A stretch of 32,216 nt of DNA from Chara braunii (taxonomy: Eukaryota; Streptophyta; Charophyceae; Charales; Characeae), in assembly GCA_003427395.1 (NCBI GenBank), contig BFEA01000413.1, forward strand, positions 846,563 through 878,778, written 5' to 3'. Position numbers and translations under genes: made by a program. The notes under the pieces were generated by a model. That model saw only the letters and a list, made by a program, of their open reading frames with translations. It had not been told where the DNA came from and did not search any database. Positions 9,803 to 20,856 of the stretch are shown here, piece by piece (the stretch's first letter is position 1; each line of letters opens with the position of its first letter).

Positions 9803-11335
9803 CCTTTGAGCATCTTCGCGCGGACCGCACTTAAAATTTTCATGCAGAATAAGTTATGGGTCAGAACATTCGCAAAAAGGACCAAACACAATTAACCACT
9901 TTTTTTTCTTGTGCACAACTGCCATAGCCAGCACACGCACGTGTTAAGCATAGGACAACGCCTATAAACGTTTACATATTCACGCTCGCGGAACAACGTA
10001 GCGTCTAACTCATAATTATTTTGGTGGAACGAGAGAGTTCCGGGTAGAAGGGTTAATGTGCTGCTCCGGGTGTTCCAGACAACTCACCACCATTCTCAAT
10101 TCACTTTTACCCTTAGTGTCATTTTACTGTTGTCGTGCCAAATACCCTTACAAGGGTATATGGCGTACTTTTTGCAACTTACGCCGATGCAGCCTTGTCT
10201 GTAGTTGAGTGGCGCAAGCGGAGGATCGACGGCAAGGTGCAACCGTGCGCAGGTCGGGTGTCCGCGATGTCCCGGGTCAGTGGCACGTGCGACGTTTATT
10301 TATATATATTTTGTACCACATTATTGTTGTATTATTTTTATTTTTAGGCTCCGACATTTTTTTTCTCAATTCAAACGTGACGCCCGACTTAATGGTCGTC
10401 ACGGCGGTAGAGGACCTTGAGTGCGCGCCTTGTTTGGCGGGTCCGCGTGTTTGGGCTGCCGGCAGAAGTCCTCCACCACGCCGTTGCTGAGGATACGGCG
10501 CGGTCACAGTTTGAGTCGGTAATTGCACTTGAGGTGAAAGGGCCGTTAGCGCTGAACGTATATAACCTATGTCTGGAACCGGTAAGGTCGCGTGGGGCGT
10601 GTTGTATTTGCGGGATTTCCTGAAGCGCGGTCACAAACCGTGTTCGTGACTGCGCCAGGGTTACCCCCTGGTAGCATTACGGGGAATCTCGTAACAGCCA
10701 TATCTGAGCTCAACCCTCTAACTAGGGAGCATGCGGGAGCTGCACCCACCAACAGATGCGAGACCTGCTGCAACAGGCGGGTGATACCAGCCAGGGGTCA
10801 GCAGGTAGCATCAGGACCCCCGCTCCCCTCCCCTATCAGTGTTAGTAGTCTCTGCTCAGTGCCACTCAGGGGGACCAACACCTCTGGGTAGCAGGCATGA
10901 AGATACCCACAGAATGCTTTTCGACCGTGGGCAAAGGGGGGGGGGGGAATGCTAAGATAGGACCGATGGGCGGATCGCTGTGGGGCGTTGTCGGGCAGAC
11001 CGCCGTTCGTTTTTCCTCCAAAGCTTCCCACAGGGTAGCTGGGGCTATTGAACAGCCTGTTGGTCACGGCGGGACCCACTGCTGTAAGGGAGCGGAGCGG
11101 CTGCACTCCGACTCGATGTTGAGCAGGGAGCACAGAGGAACGGAGGATAGCGGGAGAGAGAGAGAGAGGGGGCGTACGAAGGCGGACAACGGGGAGGAGG
11201 CTGCGCAGGGAGGCAAAAAGCGGGGAGAAGTCGAGCTAAGGCAGCGAATGAACCTAGACGGGGGCAGGCGCCAGGGGCATTCACGAATGGAGATGGCAGA
11301 GTGGTGGCTTGGGCGCAGTCAGAGGAGCATAGCTT
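9803..11335. other. No gene recognised
   Basis: GC rises after 10.2 kb. Short open frames exist on both strands but show no domains or repeats that support coding. A 10-nt G-run lies near 10937 and a short GA-run near 11155. Nothing further is supported. Confidence 0.4.
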
Positions 11336-11731
11336 GCTCGATACTTAGCGGAATCGAGCGAGGGAGAAGGCGTTTTCGGGGTTTTTAGGTAGGGCGAGCT
11401 TAGTCGTAGCGTTAGTTTCGATGTTAGACCAATAAAATTGGAGTTGGTTGGAAGAGCAGCCACGCAAAGCTATGGAGGGAGTAAGAACAAACGGGAAGGA
11501 AAATGCATGGTTTGCCCGACTCTTAGCGGAATCAGGCGATTGAAGATGAGATCCCGGGGTTTTGGCCCCGGGCGAATCAGATGGACATGTTAGTTTTAGT
11601 GATAAGTTAGTGGGTTGGAAGATTAGTAGAGGAAGTGTTGCGTGAGAGGTGTCGGGAAAGCGGCTATGGTAGAAGCGGGAAGTCAGTTTTTTGCTCGATC
11701 CTCCATGGAATCGAGCGTTTCGGGTGGTGCA
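11336..11731 (+). repeat. Degenerate ~179-bp tandem units, each opening with a hairpin
   Basis: Units begin at 11336 (GCTCGATACTTAGCGGAATC, closing with GAGC), 11515 (GCCCGACTCTTAGCGGAATC, closing with AGGC) and 11694 (GCTCGATCCTCCATGGAATC, closing with GAGC), at 179-bp steps. Each head can fold (GCTCGAT with ATCGAGC) around a small loop. Bodies share TTAGTTT and GGTTGGAAGA phrases but are otherwise diverged. The third unit runs into the N gap. Function is unknown. Confidence 0.55.
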
Positions 11732-12006
11732 NNNNNNNNNNNNNNNNNNNNNNNNNNNNNNNNNNNNNNNNNNNNNNNNNNNNNNNNNNNNNNNNNNNNN
11801 NNNNNNNNNNNNNNNNNNNNNNNNNNNNNNNNNNNNNNNNNNNNNNNNNNNNNNNNNNNNNNNNNNNNNNNNNNNNNNNNNNNNNNNNNNNNNNNNNNNN
11901 NNNNNNNNNNNNNNNNNNNNNNNNNNNNNNNNNNNNNNNNNNNNNNNNNNNNNNNNNNNNNNNNNNNNNNNNNNNNNNNNNNNNNNNNNNNNNNNNNNNN
12001 NNNNNN
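11732..12006. other. Assembly gap, 275 N
   Basis: An N run of estimated size. The last 95 bases before it (11637-11731) are identical to the first 95 bases after it (12007-12101), which suggests the two contigs actually overlap and the gap may not exist. Open frames spanning the N run are artefacts. Confidence 0.95.
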
Positions 12007-12101
12007 GTTGCGTGAGAGGTGTCGGGAAAGCGGCTATGGTAGAAGCGGGAAGTCAGTTTTTTGCTCGATCCTCCATGGAATCGAGCGTTTCGGGTGGTGC
12101 A
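12007..12101 (+). repeat. Exact 95-bp copy of the sequence left of the gap
   Basis: Identical base for base to 11637-11731. It is most simply the same genomic sequence represented twice, at the ends of two adjoining contigs. Confidence 0.9.
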
Positions 12102-12508
12102 AACCTCGTGGTGTCATTCTTGTGAATGATGTGTAGAAATAGTAGGCTAGCAGATATGAACGGCGTCGGGGTAGGAGAGCTGAAAACGATAATGAACCCG
12201 CCCGGATTTTTGTGAAAGGTTTTCTGATTTCTTTTTCTTTGTTCTCTTTCTTTTTTTGCTTGCCTAATGATGAGGCTTATCTCTCGTGCCATACGATTCT
12301 TCCGGTTGTGACTGAGGTCCCCTTCCTGTCGCTGCGATATCAGAGTCCCTCCTTCCCATGGTTTAGGCCCCTCCCACTATGACTGAACCTGGCTAAGTAG
12401 GCGGCCAGATACAATCGCATACCAGACCCTACGGCAGAGAGAAGGGGCGGCATAACGGAGGAAGGGGAGTGAGATAACCCCGCGTTCTCGGAGCCGGGGG
12501 GGGTCGGT

Positions 12509-12569
<61 letters not shown>
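12509..12569 (+). repeat. (GA)n microsatellite
   Basis: About 30 uninterrupted GA dinucleotides. Confidence 0.98.
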
Positions 12570-12571
<2 letters not shown>

Positions 12572-14200
12572 TTTGTTTACAGCCTGTCGAGCGGGAGCAG
12601 GCCGCCAACAGCCGATGGAGGGGGCAGATTGTACATTGCCAATCGAAGTGAGCGGACGTGACGGGCTGCGTGGTACGTCGCATCTCGCCGTTCCAGAGGC
12701 AGAACTGGAGATGCGGGATGAACCGAGGGTCGGGCTACTGTGCCAAGCTGTGTGCATGAGGGGAGTGAGACATGCACCTGGTCTTGGAGGAGGTCGACAA
12801 GGCTGACAACTCCATGCACTTCGGTTGTGATGCTGACGACGACGGGCTGCTCAACTTGGGATGTCTGTGTTGCCTGTGGGTGATGGCGGATGATCATGGG
12901 GGAGGTTCCCTGGCTCTGTAGGTGGCGGGAACCAATAGCCGGCGGTATTCAATCGTGATATGCGTAGGTGAAGTGCTGCTTTGCTTCGCGCTGGATGTGC
13001 GGACTGCCTCATCTGCGCTCTGCCACGACCTTGCTGCCTGTCTGCGGGCTGCGTATATGGTCCTCTGCAAACTGTTGTGCTCGTCGTGTGGTGCGGTCAT
13101 GTTACTGGTGTTGCCTTCTTCTTCTATGCCTGGCTGCCCTGTCGATTCATTAGTTGGTGGGCTGCCTTCATGTTGGTCCCTTGTACTCCGCACTACAGTT
13201 GCCAATTTGTTGATCCGCCCACCCCGCCGTCTTATGCAGTATTGTTGTCTTGCTTGTGTTGCGCTTCACTTCATGGTTTCCGCGCGTGACATAGTGCTCC
13301 TTGCAGTCGCTTGAGTAGGACATTGAGTGTTGAGGGTAACAACGAGGCCAGCCCCGAGGCTGCAGTCTCATCGAAGGGTCGGTAAGTACAGCATGCTGCT
13401 GAGCGGAGCAACAGTAGGCTAGATGCAAGACGAAGGCTTGGGGGTCAGTTGGGGCAGTGCCTTTGTTGCAGCGTGGAGAAAGGCCGCCAATACATTGAAC
13501 TTGTAGCGTATTGTTGGGTTGATTAGAACTGGCGGGTTGTGGATTCCTTCCGGATCCCAGGGGGCAGAGGTAGGATGTAAAGAGAGTGACTGAGCTGCGA
13601 GTTGAGAGGTCGCTAGGGGGTTAACGTCGCCAGTGTGACTTCAGTTTGATCGAGTGGCTACTGCGTTTTGGCCATCATTGCGGGGCCCTCAGGCGATGGA
13701 AGATAACAAGGCCCTCTCCTGAGAGTTGAGTCTGTCCCTCTCTTGTATCTCGAGAGTCTGAAACCCCTCCTTCTGCCTTTCTTACTCTAAGTCTAATCTT
13801 GTTCTGAGAGGCAGGCGGCAGGCGGGATTGCAACCCGTAGGACCGCAGCAAGACTCTGTGGGGAGTCAGCCCACCGATTGCGGGAGCTCTGCTGGAACCC
13901 CGGGGGAGTTCTGGAGGCAGGGAACTGAGAGGTAAAGGTTTCATCTTCCCTCTATAAACCCAATTATAACCCAGTATTTGTACTCCTGACTATGACTTGA
14001 CTGAGTATATGGTATGCAGCCCTACTCTGACTTGTTGTTTGACTTCCAGGACATGAATCAGATAAAGTAAAAAAATGCATGCAAATCCTCAGTTTCATTT
14101 TTTGTTGATTGATTGAAAGCAGATTGTAAAAAAATATTGCATATGGGAAAGGGCAGGATGAGAAGCAGCATTGCGCTAAAGTTTGACTGGGTCATTAAGG
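12570..14200. other. No gene recognised
   Basis: A plus-strand frame of 130 codons (12922-13314) is open but Cys/Leu-rich and matches no family I know; neighbouring frames are open too. I find no repeats, tails or RNA genes. Confidence 0.4.
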
Positions 14201-14992
14201 CTGGGAGGTCCCCATAAGTTTGGGGAGACCCAGTGCTGTGTTTATTTTTAAATTGCTTTGAGAATCAAACCATTCTATAAGTTTAGGTGGTCTGGTTGCT
14301 TTGATTTGCGAGGGCTAATTGTGATTGACTATTTAAGGGGCCAAGTGCATTCTGTAAGTTTAGGTGCCTTAGTTGCCTTGTTTATTTTGGGTTTTTCTTT
14401 GTTTATTTGGTTCTGAACGAGGAGGTCTGAGCCATTCTATAAGTTTAGGTGACTCAGCCTCTTCCTGCCTTTATTTTGAGAAAATGAACTTGACAGAGGG
14501 TAGGTCGTTCTGTAAGTTAAGGTGGTCTAGCCCAATGCCACACATAGATTGGATCAGAGTGAAACAAATTAGACAGGGAGCCAGACTAATCTGTAAGTTC
14601 AGGTGGTTTGACTCAAAGCCTCGCACATGTTGGAACCCAAAGGTTATAACTTGGCTATACTTTATTATTACTTTATTTAAAAATATGCTGATCAGGCCGT
14701 TCTATAAGTTTAGGTGGTCTGACTGTAGCCTATCACAACAAGAAGAGAGTATAATTAATAATATAATTGGTGGTAAGTTGCGGCAGGCTGAACTTAAGTT
14801 AGTTCAGTCATATGCAGCCGTAGAAGAAAAAGGGGAAGACGTATATATTTAACTTGGATATTTTAAATAGTCCAGCGCGACTAGAAAGGTCTAGTCATAT
14901 GCCCAAAGAAGAGAGAAGAAGTTGTGTCCTTTGTTTTGTGTATACTTTTTGGGTACGTTGGACACATTCCATAAGTTTGGGTGGCCTGACTT
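14201..14992 (+). repeat. Array of about ten hairpins with a shared ATAAGTTTAGG loop and variable arms
   Basis: Cores lie at 14214, 14277, 14354, 14439, 14512, 14593, 14704, 14795, about 14886 and 14971, spaced 63-111 bp (mean about 84). Most read (A/G)TAAGTTTAGG. The arms differ from unit to unit but pair within a unit: CTGGG/CCCAG plus TCCCC/GGGGA at 14201-14233; GAGG/CCTC plus CTGAG/CTCAG at 14422-14461; TCAGGCCGT against GTGGTCTGA at 14692-14722; CTGAAC/GTTCAG at 14788-14807. Several mispairs are G-U compatible. The 14886 hairpin (GACTAGA/TCTAGTC) lacks the core and is a doubtful member. Spacers share weak phrases (GCC..CACAT..TTGGA). A 159-codon open frame (14373-14852) is a by-product. 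Function is unknown. Confidence 0.7.
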
Positions 14993-15189
14993 TATGCCTT
15001 ATGTACGCTGGGTATAAAGGGTTAAATCATGAAAGACTATGAACTATTGTTTGTCCAGATTTACTTGGGGGGAGTGAGAGTACTTACCTTTGTGGTTTGA
15101 TCTGCATGTGGCTGAGGGAGATGACTACCTGATCTGAGTTTTAGTTTGATAGGTAGTTGCTTTAGATGCTCGCCACGGCTAGAGCGATA

Positions 15190-15860
15190 AAAGTAAGTTT
15201 CAATTCTTGCATTTTCTGTGATAGTTTTTTTTTACTTAGGTCAATTCTTGCATTTTCTGGGATCATTTCTTATACTTGGCTTTGTATAAATCTTGGCAAT
15301 CTACTTTCTCTACGGGAAGCGCTGCCGAAATTTCTGCAAATCCAAGGAGTTAGTCGAACTTTGGCTGTTCAAATTTCAACTTCTCTAACTTGTACACATG
15401 ACTTAGTAAAAAATTGAAAAGACTCATTTTCTAAAGGGAGTGCTGCCCAAACTTTTGTTAATTCAGGGAGTTAGACAAAATTAGACTTTGAGGAATCAAA
15501 GTTGCTTTTAGATTATGAACTTAGCTTTGTACAAATCTTGGAATAACACTTTTTTAAAGGGAGTGTTGCTGAAATTTTTATAAATCTAAGAAGTTTGTTA
15601 AATTTTGTCTTGGCAGGAGATCAAGTTTACTTTGAGTTCAAATATGAGTTAGTATAAATATGAGAAGTCTACTTCTCTAGGGAAGATGCTGCCCGAATTT
15701 TTACTAATTCAGGGAGTTAGACAAAATTTGACTTTCTTAAATTAGAGATTATTTCAGTTTTCATATTTGAGCTTGTATAAATTCTGAGAAGGCACTTTTC
15801 TTACGGGAAGCGCTACCGGAATTTTCTTAGTTTAAAGGAGTTAGAGTTTATTTCGACAGG
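15190..15860 (+). repeat. Five ~123-bp tandem units
   Basis: The anchor GGGAAGCGCTGCCGAAATTT or close variants starts at 15314, 15436, 15559, 15680 and 15805, giving steps of 122, 123, 121 and 125 bp. It is followed each time by an AAATC/AATTC..GGAGTTAG phrase and a variable AT-rich half containing CTTGTAYAAAT. A smaller duplication (TCAATTCTTGCATTTTCTG at about 15199 and 15241) precedes the array. It lies directly after the hairpin array, so both may belong to one larger element. Confidence 0.8.
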
Positions 15861-16590
15861 AGACGATTCTGGTAATCCACCCTGGATAGGGGAGATTATG
15901 CCATGAGTCTACCTTTCTTTGGGCGCTGGCTTAGAGGTAGACTTAGGCTTAGCTATTAGGAGAGACTCTGAGAGAGATTGTAGTATGGGGATTACTATTC
16001 TCCAAGGTCTTATCGTTTTAGCCTGGGGCGTTAACCTGTCTTGTGTTACAGGTCCTTTTGATCGTTTGACTCAGGATTTCGACTAGTCTCAGCTGGATCC
16101 TACGAGGATCATTTTCTGTTATCATTGATAACAAGTCGGTTGGTTGACTGCCGACTTGTCGGCTCATGACACAACTTTGCTTATACCTGCACAACTTGAT
16201 GCCTTGACCCTGAGATTTAATATGCTTTTTTGAAGGTTTTAACCGAATTTCTTTTAATGGCCATTATTAAAAACTTATGAGATTCTATGGAAAGTTTGAC
16301 TATGGTTGGGGCTTGAGTGAGTGAGGCATGGTGTGAGCAACATGGAACAGTAAATTTGGCCACATTGGTGTATGGCAATGTGGTTGTCGTATGTGTCTAT
16401 GTTTTACGCAGGTGAGTGTTTTGTAGAGCCTGTGTACATGTTTTACCTTGGAGACAGTGAGAGTGACAACCATGTGTCACACGATCTGCATATCTGATGG
16501 GTTTATCTCCCTTTCTTTTGTTGTATCTCGATATATGATTTTATGTATGAGTATTGGGATGCTTATTGATTGAGTGATTTTGCTTGTTGA
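15861..16590. other. No gene recognised
   Basis: Only a small hairpin stands out (ACAAGTCGG...CCGACTTGT, about 16131-16160). Nothing supports coding. Confidence 0.4.
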
Positions 16591-16714
16591 ATTTTGATAG
16601 TTGGACGTCGTAGTCCGTGGCAGCCGTCAAAGTCAAACCCCTTGACTTCTACCCAGGCCTGGAGTGGGGCTCATCTCCAAGGCAGTAAGAGACGACTGCC
16701 ACCACAGGTATGGA

Positions 16715-16850
16715 CCTGTGTACCACCCACTCTGCACAGGGCGCAAAAGAGGGTGTGTGGTCTTCAACCGCACTTGGGGGTTGTCTAGCGTCGAGAGATT
16801 ACCCCTCAAAGCGCATGTCAGCCAACACTTGAGCGTCGAATGCGACCCTC
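16715..16850 (+). repeat. Left copy of a diverged direct repeat
   Basis: Phrases here (GCACAGGGCGCAAAAGAGG, then CAGCCAACACTTGAGCGTCG) recur in order at 17567-17675 (GCACAACAGGGTGCAGAAGA, CAACCGACACCTGAGCATC). The two copies bracket R2 copy 2, so they could be terminal repeats of one element or an old local duplication. Confidence 0.45.
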
Positions 16851-17029
16851 GAGATTAACGAGGACCGCATGAGTATGGGTACTGCATGGTACGCCATCAC
16901 TGTGACTGCTTGCGTACGTTGGCATTGCGAATCGTCATGAGTTAGCCCTACGTCCGCGCGGTTTTATACTAAGTCTAGCGCGCGACGCCCATCCGATTTC
17001 CGCGTCGGAAGGTTATGGGATGGCCACTA

Positions 17030-17545
17030 AGAGACTAGGAGTGTTGTCGCGTTGTTTGATGTGCGTGTGTGTGCTTTATTTTTGTGTTTTGCTAGAGTGG
17101 TGTGCGCATGGTGTGTGGGATGCGTCCTAGTCGACCGACGACGGACGGGGCTTGGGACTTCAGCCCCCGAAGTTGACGACTCGCGTGCGGGTCCGATAGA
17201 GGCGTGTTACCTTGCGTACCCCCTATGCTACAGCGAACGAGAAACGCCCTCGGCTGGTCCCCCTTTGCGATTGCAACTGATTAGCTTTCGTAATGTGGGC
17301 TGGTAGCTCGGCGGAGATACACCCACCGAAGGGAGGTGACAACTCCCGTAAGGTGGAGGTAAGTCGTGTCTCGCGGAGGCCCTATCCTGTCGTAGGGGCT
17401 TGCGAGAGGGATGACTGGCGCACTCGGTCGGAGCGGCTTGCGGAAGCTCCATGCATATTTACGACGAAGGATTTAAAACCAACTCCTGCGTAACGCGGCC
17501 GGGAGGGTCCCGCGCTGCCTTGAGCGGTGCCGGACCGATGCGCTC
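17030..17545 (+). repeat. Dispersed repeat R2, copy 2
   Basis: This is the plus-strand partner of the minus-strand copy at 680-1140, with the same ordered landmarks (CCTAGTCGACC, TATGCTAC, AACGCCCTCGGC, GCTCGGCGG, CCTATCCTGTCGTAGGGG at about 17391, GGCGCACTCGGTCGGAGCGG, GCCGGGAGGG). It is flanked by the 16715/17567 direct repeat. An open frame here has no recognised domain. Confidence 0.6.
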
Positions 17546-17566
17546 GGCACTGTGTCCCGCTTTGGG

Positions 17567-17675
17567 GCACAACAGGGTGCAGAAGATGACGCGGTGCTCG
17601 GTCTGCTTCTGCACTCGCTATTGAACCGACCCTTCAACGAGCACGCCAACCGACACCTGAGCATCTAGCGCGGGG
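17567..17675 (+). repeat. Right copy of a diverged direct repeat
   Basis: Partner of 16715-16850; see that entry for the shared phrases. It begins where homology to R2 ends. Confidence 0.45.
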
Positions 17676-17835
17676 AATTTGCTGTTTGATTTACAAGTTA
17701 AGAGCAATAGAGGGTCATTCTTAAGCAAGAGTAGGGAGTGAGCAGAGAATTATTGTGATTTAGGGGGATTGACCATTGAATTCCGATTCTTCGTCGCCCT
17801 CTCATCGCCCCTTCTTCCCTTCCCCTCTTTTCTCT

Positions 17836-17863
17836 TATTATTATTATTATTATTATTATTATT
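17836..17863 (+). repeat. (ATT)n microsatellite
   Basis: About nine ATT units followed by a T-run. Confidence 0.95.
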
Positions 17864-17934
17864 TTTTTAAGCCACAATGTTAACGCTAGTTTGCATGAAA
17901 GGGCAGATGATGCAAAGTATGAAAATAGGGGAGG

Positions 17935-18290
17935 GGTAGTGAAAGAATGACGATTGATTAATTGATAGATCGGCTGATCGACTGATCGGCAGTCCTAACG
18001 ATGAACTTGGATGAAGGATTAATCGAGCAAGCAATTGATCATTCATTGTTTTGCTTGATCAATTCTTTCTTTGATTGCAGTGGATCAATTAGGCAACTAG
18101 AATTTGATGCAAAATTTGCAAAGTAACCAAGCTTTAGCAAAAAGTAAGGGGGAGAGAGTGAGAGAGTGATGTGTGAAGAGTGGTGATCGATCCGTTGATT
18201 GATCGGTAGTCCAATTAGAGATTCATTAAGCATCGATTATCCTTCATGAATAGAAAGCTGATTAACCGACTAATTTGTCATTTTGCTTGA
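17935..18290 (+). repeat. Diverged tandem duplication
   Basis: GATCGACTGATCGGCAGTCC (about 17975) and GTTGATTGATCGGTAGTCC (about 18194) head two stretches that both end with a CATT..TTTTGCTTGA phrase (about 18040 and 18280). The step is about 220-230 bp and the copies are quite diverged. Confidence 0.45.
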
Positions 18291-18795
18291 AATTTTCCTA
18301 CTTGAAGTAGCCTTTCTTACCCGTTGACCTTTCCCTTGCTCCTTCCTCTCCCTTGTTTATCCCTCCCCCAACAAAGTCCATTAATCAACAAGTTTAAAAT
18401 ATTGGTGAAATCTTCATTACACAAGTGGAGAAAGCGTCTTTTAGTGAGACGGCAAGAAAAGAGGGTAAGCGGGGACCCTAAAAAAAAGGAGGCAGAATGT
18501 AAAGAGATGGGGCAAGAGGAAGAAAATAAGGAAGAACAAGAATAAAAGGTCGAGAGGACGAAAGATCTGGGGTTGCTTCCTAATTTTAGGGGTTTTGGGT
18601 GTGGTTGGAACTTGATGTGTTGGTGACTCGAGGTACGAAAGCAAGGGTGGGGAATGAGGAACATGGGTTGAAGAGATGCGTGAGTTTCGGGCGGGGGAGA
18701 AATTCAATATGGGGCAGAGGCATAGTTGGAAGTCCTGGTTGATCTTCTTCTTCTGGAGGCAGAAGGGTTAGACGACTTCTTCGGCGCCATGCGGG

Positions 18796-19790
18796 TCAAA
18801 CCGCTGCTTCGTCAAGTGAGGGGAAGGAGAAGGTTACTTCGTTGGTCCTGAGCAAGAGCTTGGAGGGTGGTTGCGAGGGAGGAGGGAAGACTATTCTTCG
18901 ACTCTGCGAAATGAGGAAGAAGTCCGGAAGGATGTCGCAAATGGTTTCCTTGATGAGTCTGGACCAAGGCCCCGGACCGGTGGAGATGAGCATGTGAAGG
19001 AATAGATGGTTGAAGTCAGACTTGATAAGCTCGGTGAAGAACCCCTTGAAGAAGAAGGCGAGGGGCGTTAGGAAGCCTGGAGAGAGCGCAAGAAAGGAGA
19101 GGTGCTCAGTGATGTTGCGCAAACTTGAAGTGACCCAAAACCTGACAGGCGATCTACGTGTGGAAGCCAGACAGAGGACGAAGCAATAGAATGGAACCCG
19201 TAGATCGTGTGCACGCTTCTCCTTGAAAATGGCAAGATCCAACCTGGCGCTGTCCCGCTCCTCGAGCGTAAGGAAGGAGAGGTTTCTTAAGCCGACGAAG
19301 ATGAGGGGGTTAAGTAGGTTAGAGGAGTGAGAGAGGAGTTCTATAACTTTCCTTCTCTTTAGAAAGAAGAAGGATCACTTGCCATTGCGGAAGGTAGTAG
19401 AGGCGGCGTTCTTTACGAATGCCAGGAGACCGTCAACTGCAAGCGACGAGCCAAAGCTTTTCTGAACAAGACGGGCTTGCAAGGACGCAAAGGAATTGGG
19501 TACCAGCAAGGGAAGAACGAAGAGGTGGATAGGGAGGAGAGAGGCAGTGGACGGGTCTAAGACGAAGATGCGATGAAGGCAGTCATCTGCATTGATTGGG
19601 GGGGGGCAGTATAGTTGACCAACGGGGTGATTAAGGATGAGAACTCCGTTATCAGTCTTTCATCAAGGATGACTGTGTCCTTTTTTGCTGCGAGATTAGG
19701 GGGGATGAAGGATTTCAGGAAGAGGTCATAGATGGGGGATTGTCTTGGGCAGGTTGGAAAGAAGGAGGGTGGGAGTCTAGGCAGGAACAT
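18796..19790 (-). pseudogene. Unidentified protein-coding relic
   Basis: On the minus strand, one frame can be followed for about 1 kb with only two lesions: a probable 1-nt deletion in a nine-C run (19598-19606 on the plus strand) and a TGA at 19375-19377. The last open segment is 191 codons (19372-18796). The residue composition is protein-like, with alternating hydrophobic and charged stretches such as LTLEERDSARLDLAIFKEK, FFTELIKSDFNHLFLHMLIS and LIKETICDILPDFFLISQ, ending in a Pro/Ser-rich tail. Upstream (19790-20196) the same strand carries Ser/Pro/Thr-rich open sequence that could be an N-terminal linker. I do not recognise the family. It could be a mobile-element protein or a host-gene copy. 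Confidence 0.45.
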
Positions 19791-20581
19791 TCTGAGATAG
19801 ACAGTGAGTGAGTGGAGGAGTTGGGAACAACGAGGGAGAGGTAGGAGGTTTGTCGCCAGGACGAGCAGCCGACGCGTTCATTGTCGTGGTACTTGTGGAG
19901 AGGGAGGGGGAAAACGAAGGACTGACCTCTGACCGAAGACTGACATCGACGATGAGAAGACACGAACTGACCGTAGGATGACCTGCTTGGGAAGGACTGA
20001 GGTCTCGAAGGCTGGGAGCTGGGGACAGCCCTTGGCCAAAATTGGCGAAGGAGAAAATGACTCTCCTCAAAAAGTGACTTGTCTGCCTGCAGATTTGCTT
20101 ACGCACTGAGTGCTGCTGGAGGGCGCGCAATGGAGGGAGGATCGAGGGAAATCCAGCAGATCCAACAAGTCCAGCAACCTGCATCGACTGCTGCACTGCC
20201 AGTCACTTGTACTGTCGCGGGCAGTGGGAGCAGCGACGTCCAAATGTGCCCTGAGTGAGTTCCGAGGTCCCCCTGGTCCCATTCAAACCTTCGACGGAAT
20301 AACCCGCAACCTCTGATGATGATCTGGTGCTGAAGTCCAACTGCTGAGACCATAGCCTGTCGAGGGTGTCAAAAAATGCACGTCGTAGATATCCGGAATC
20401 CAGGGCTGTGAAGAAGTCTTGTGACCGAGGGGAACGGTTGTCCTGACTAAATGGGCCGGTACTGTCAATACGTGCTGATGGTGACTGGGGAGTGAGAATG
20501 CCAAACGCGGATAGTTGTAGGACAATTGCCACCAAAGACAGCTCTTGAAACTCTGGGTCTTCCCCAGAGCGATTTGTTTTT
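19791..20581. other. No gene recognised
   Basis: The Ser/Pro-rich minus-strand reading frame (19777-20196) may extend the relic at 18796-19790, but nothing proves it. From 20200 to 20581 I see no feature. Confidence 0.4.
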
Positions 20582-20856
20582 GGGAAAATTTGTCTGGCGC
20601 CCCTGCAATTTGCGTTATCCCCTCCGACGGCCGACTTACCCTGTCGCGCCCCTCTGAGCAGGGTTCAAATTTTCCATAAAACCCCGGTGTCGTTTGGGCC
20701 TCAATTTTTTTCGCTACGCCCCTACCCGTCCCTAATTTGCGGGATGCCCCTACCGGATGACCATTAAAAGGCAGCGGGAAAATTTTTGAGATGCCCCTAC
20801 CGGTACCATTTACTGCCAAGCCATTTGCTGCTGTCATCTGCTGCCCCGCCATCTTC

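Noticed and set aside
11635-12136. Open frames reading through the N run
   Set aside because: They are mostly unknown residues, and the flanks are a likely duplicated contig end.
12922-13314. 130-codon Cys/Leu-rich open frame
   Set aside because: Neighbouring frames are also open, composition follows base bias, and no family was recognised.
14373-14852. 159-codon open frame containing repeated CKFRW/YKFRW words
   Set aside because: The repeated words are translations of the hairpin-array core (TGTAAGTTCAGGTGG). It is a by-product of the DNA repeat.
14201-14992. CRISPR-like appearance (repeats with variable spacers)
   Set aside because: The repeat units are degenerate, the spacing is irregular, the variable parts are self-complementary arms, no cas genes are present, and the context is eukaryotic.
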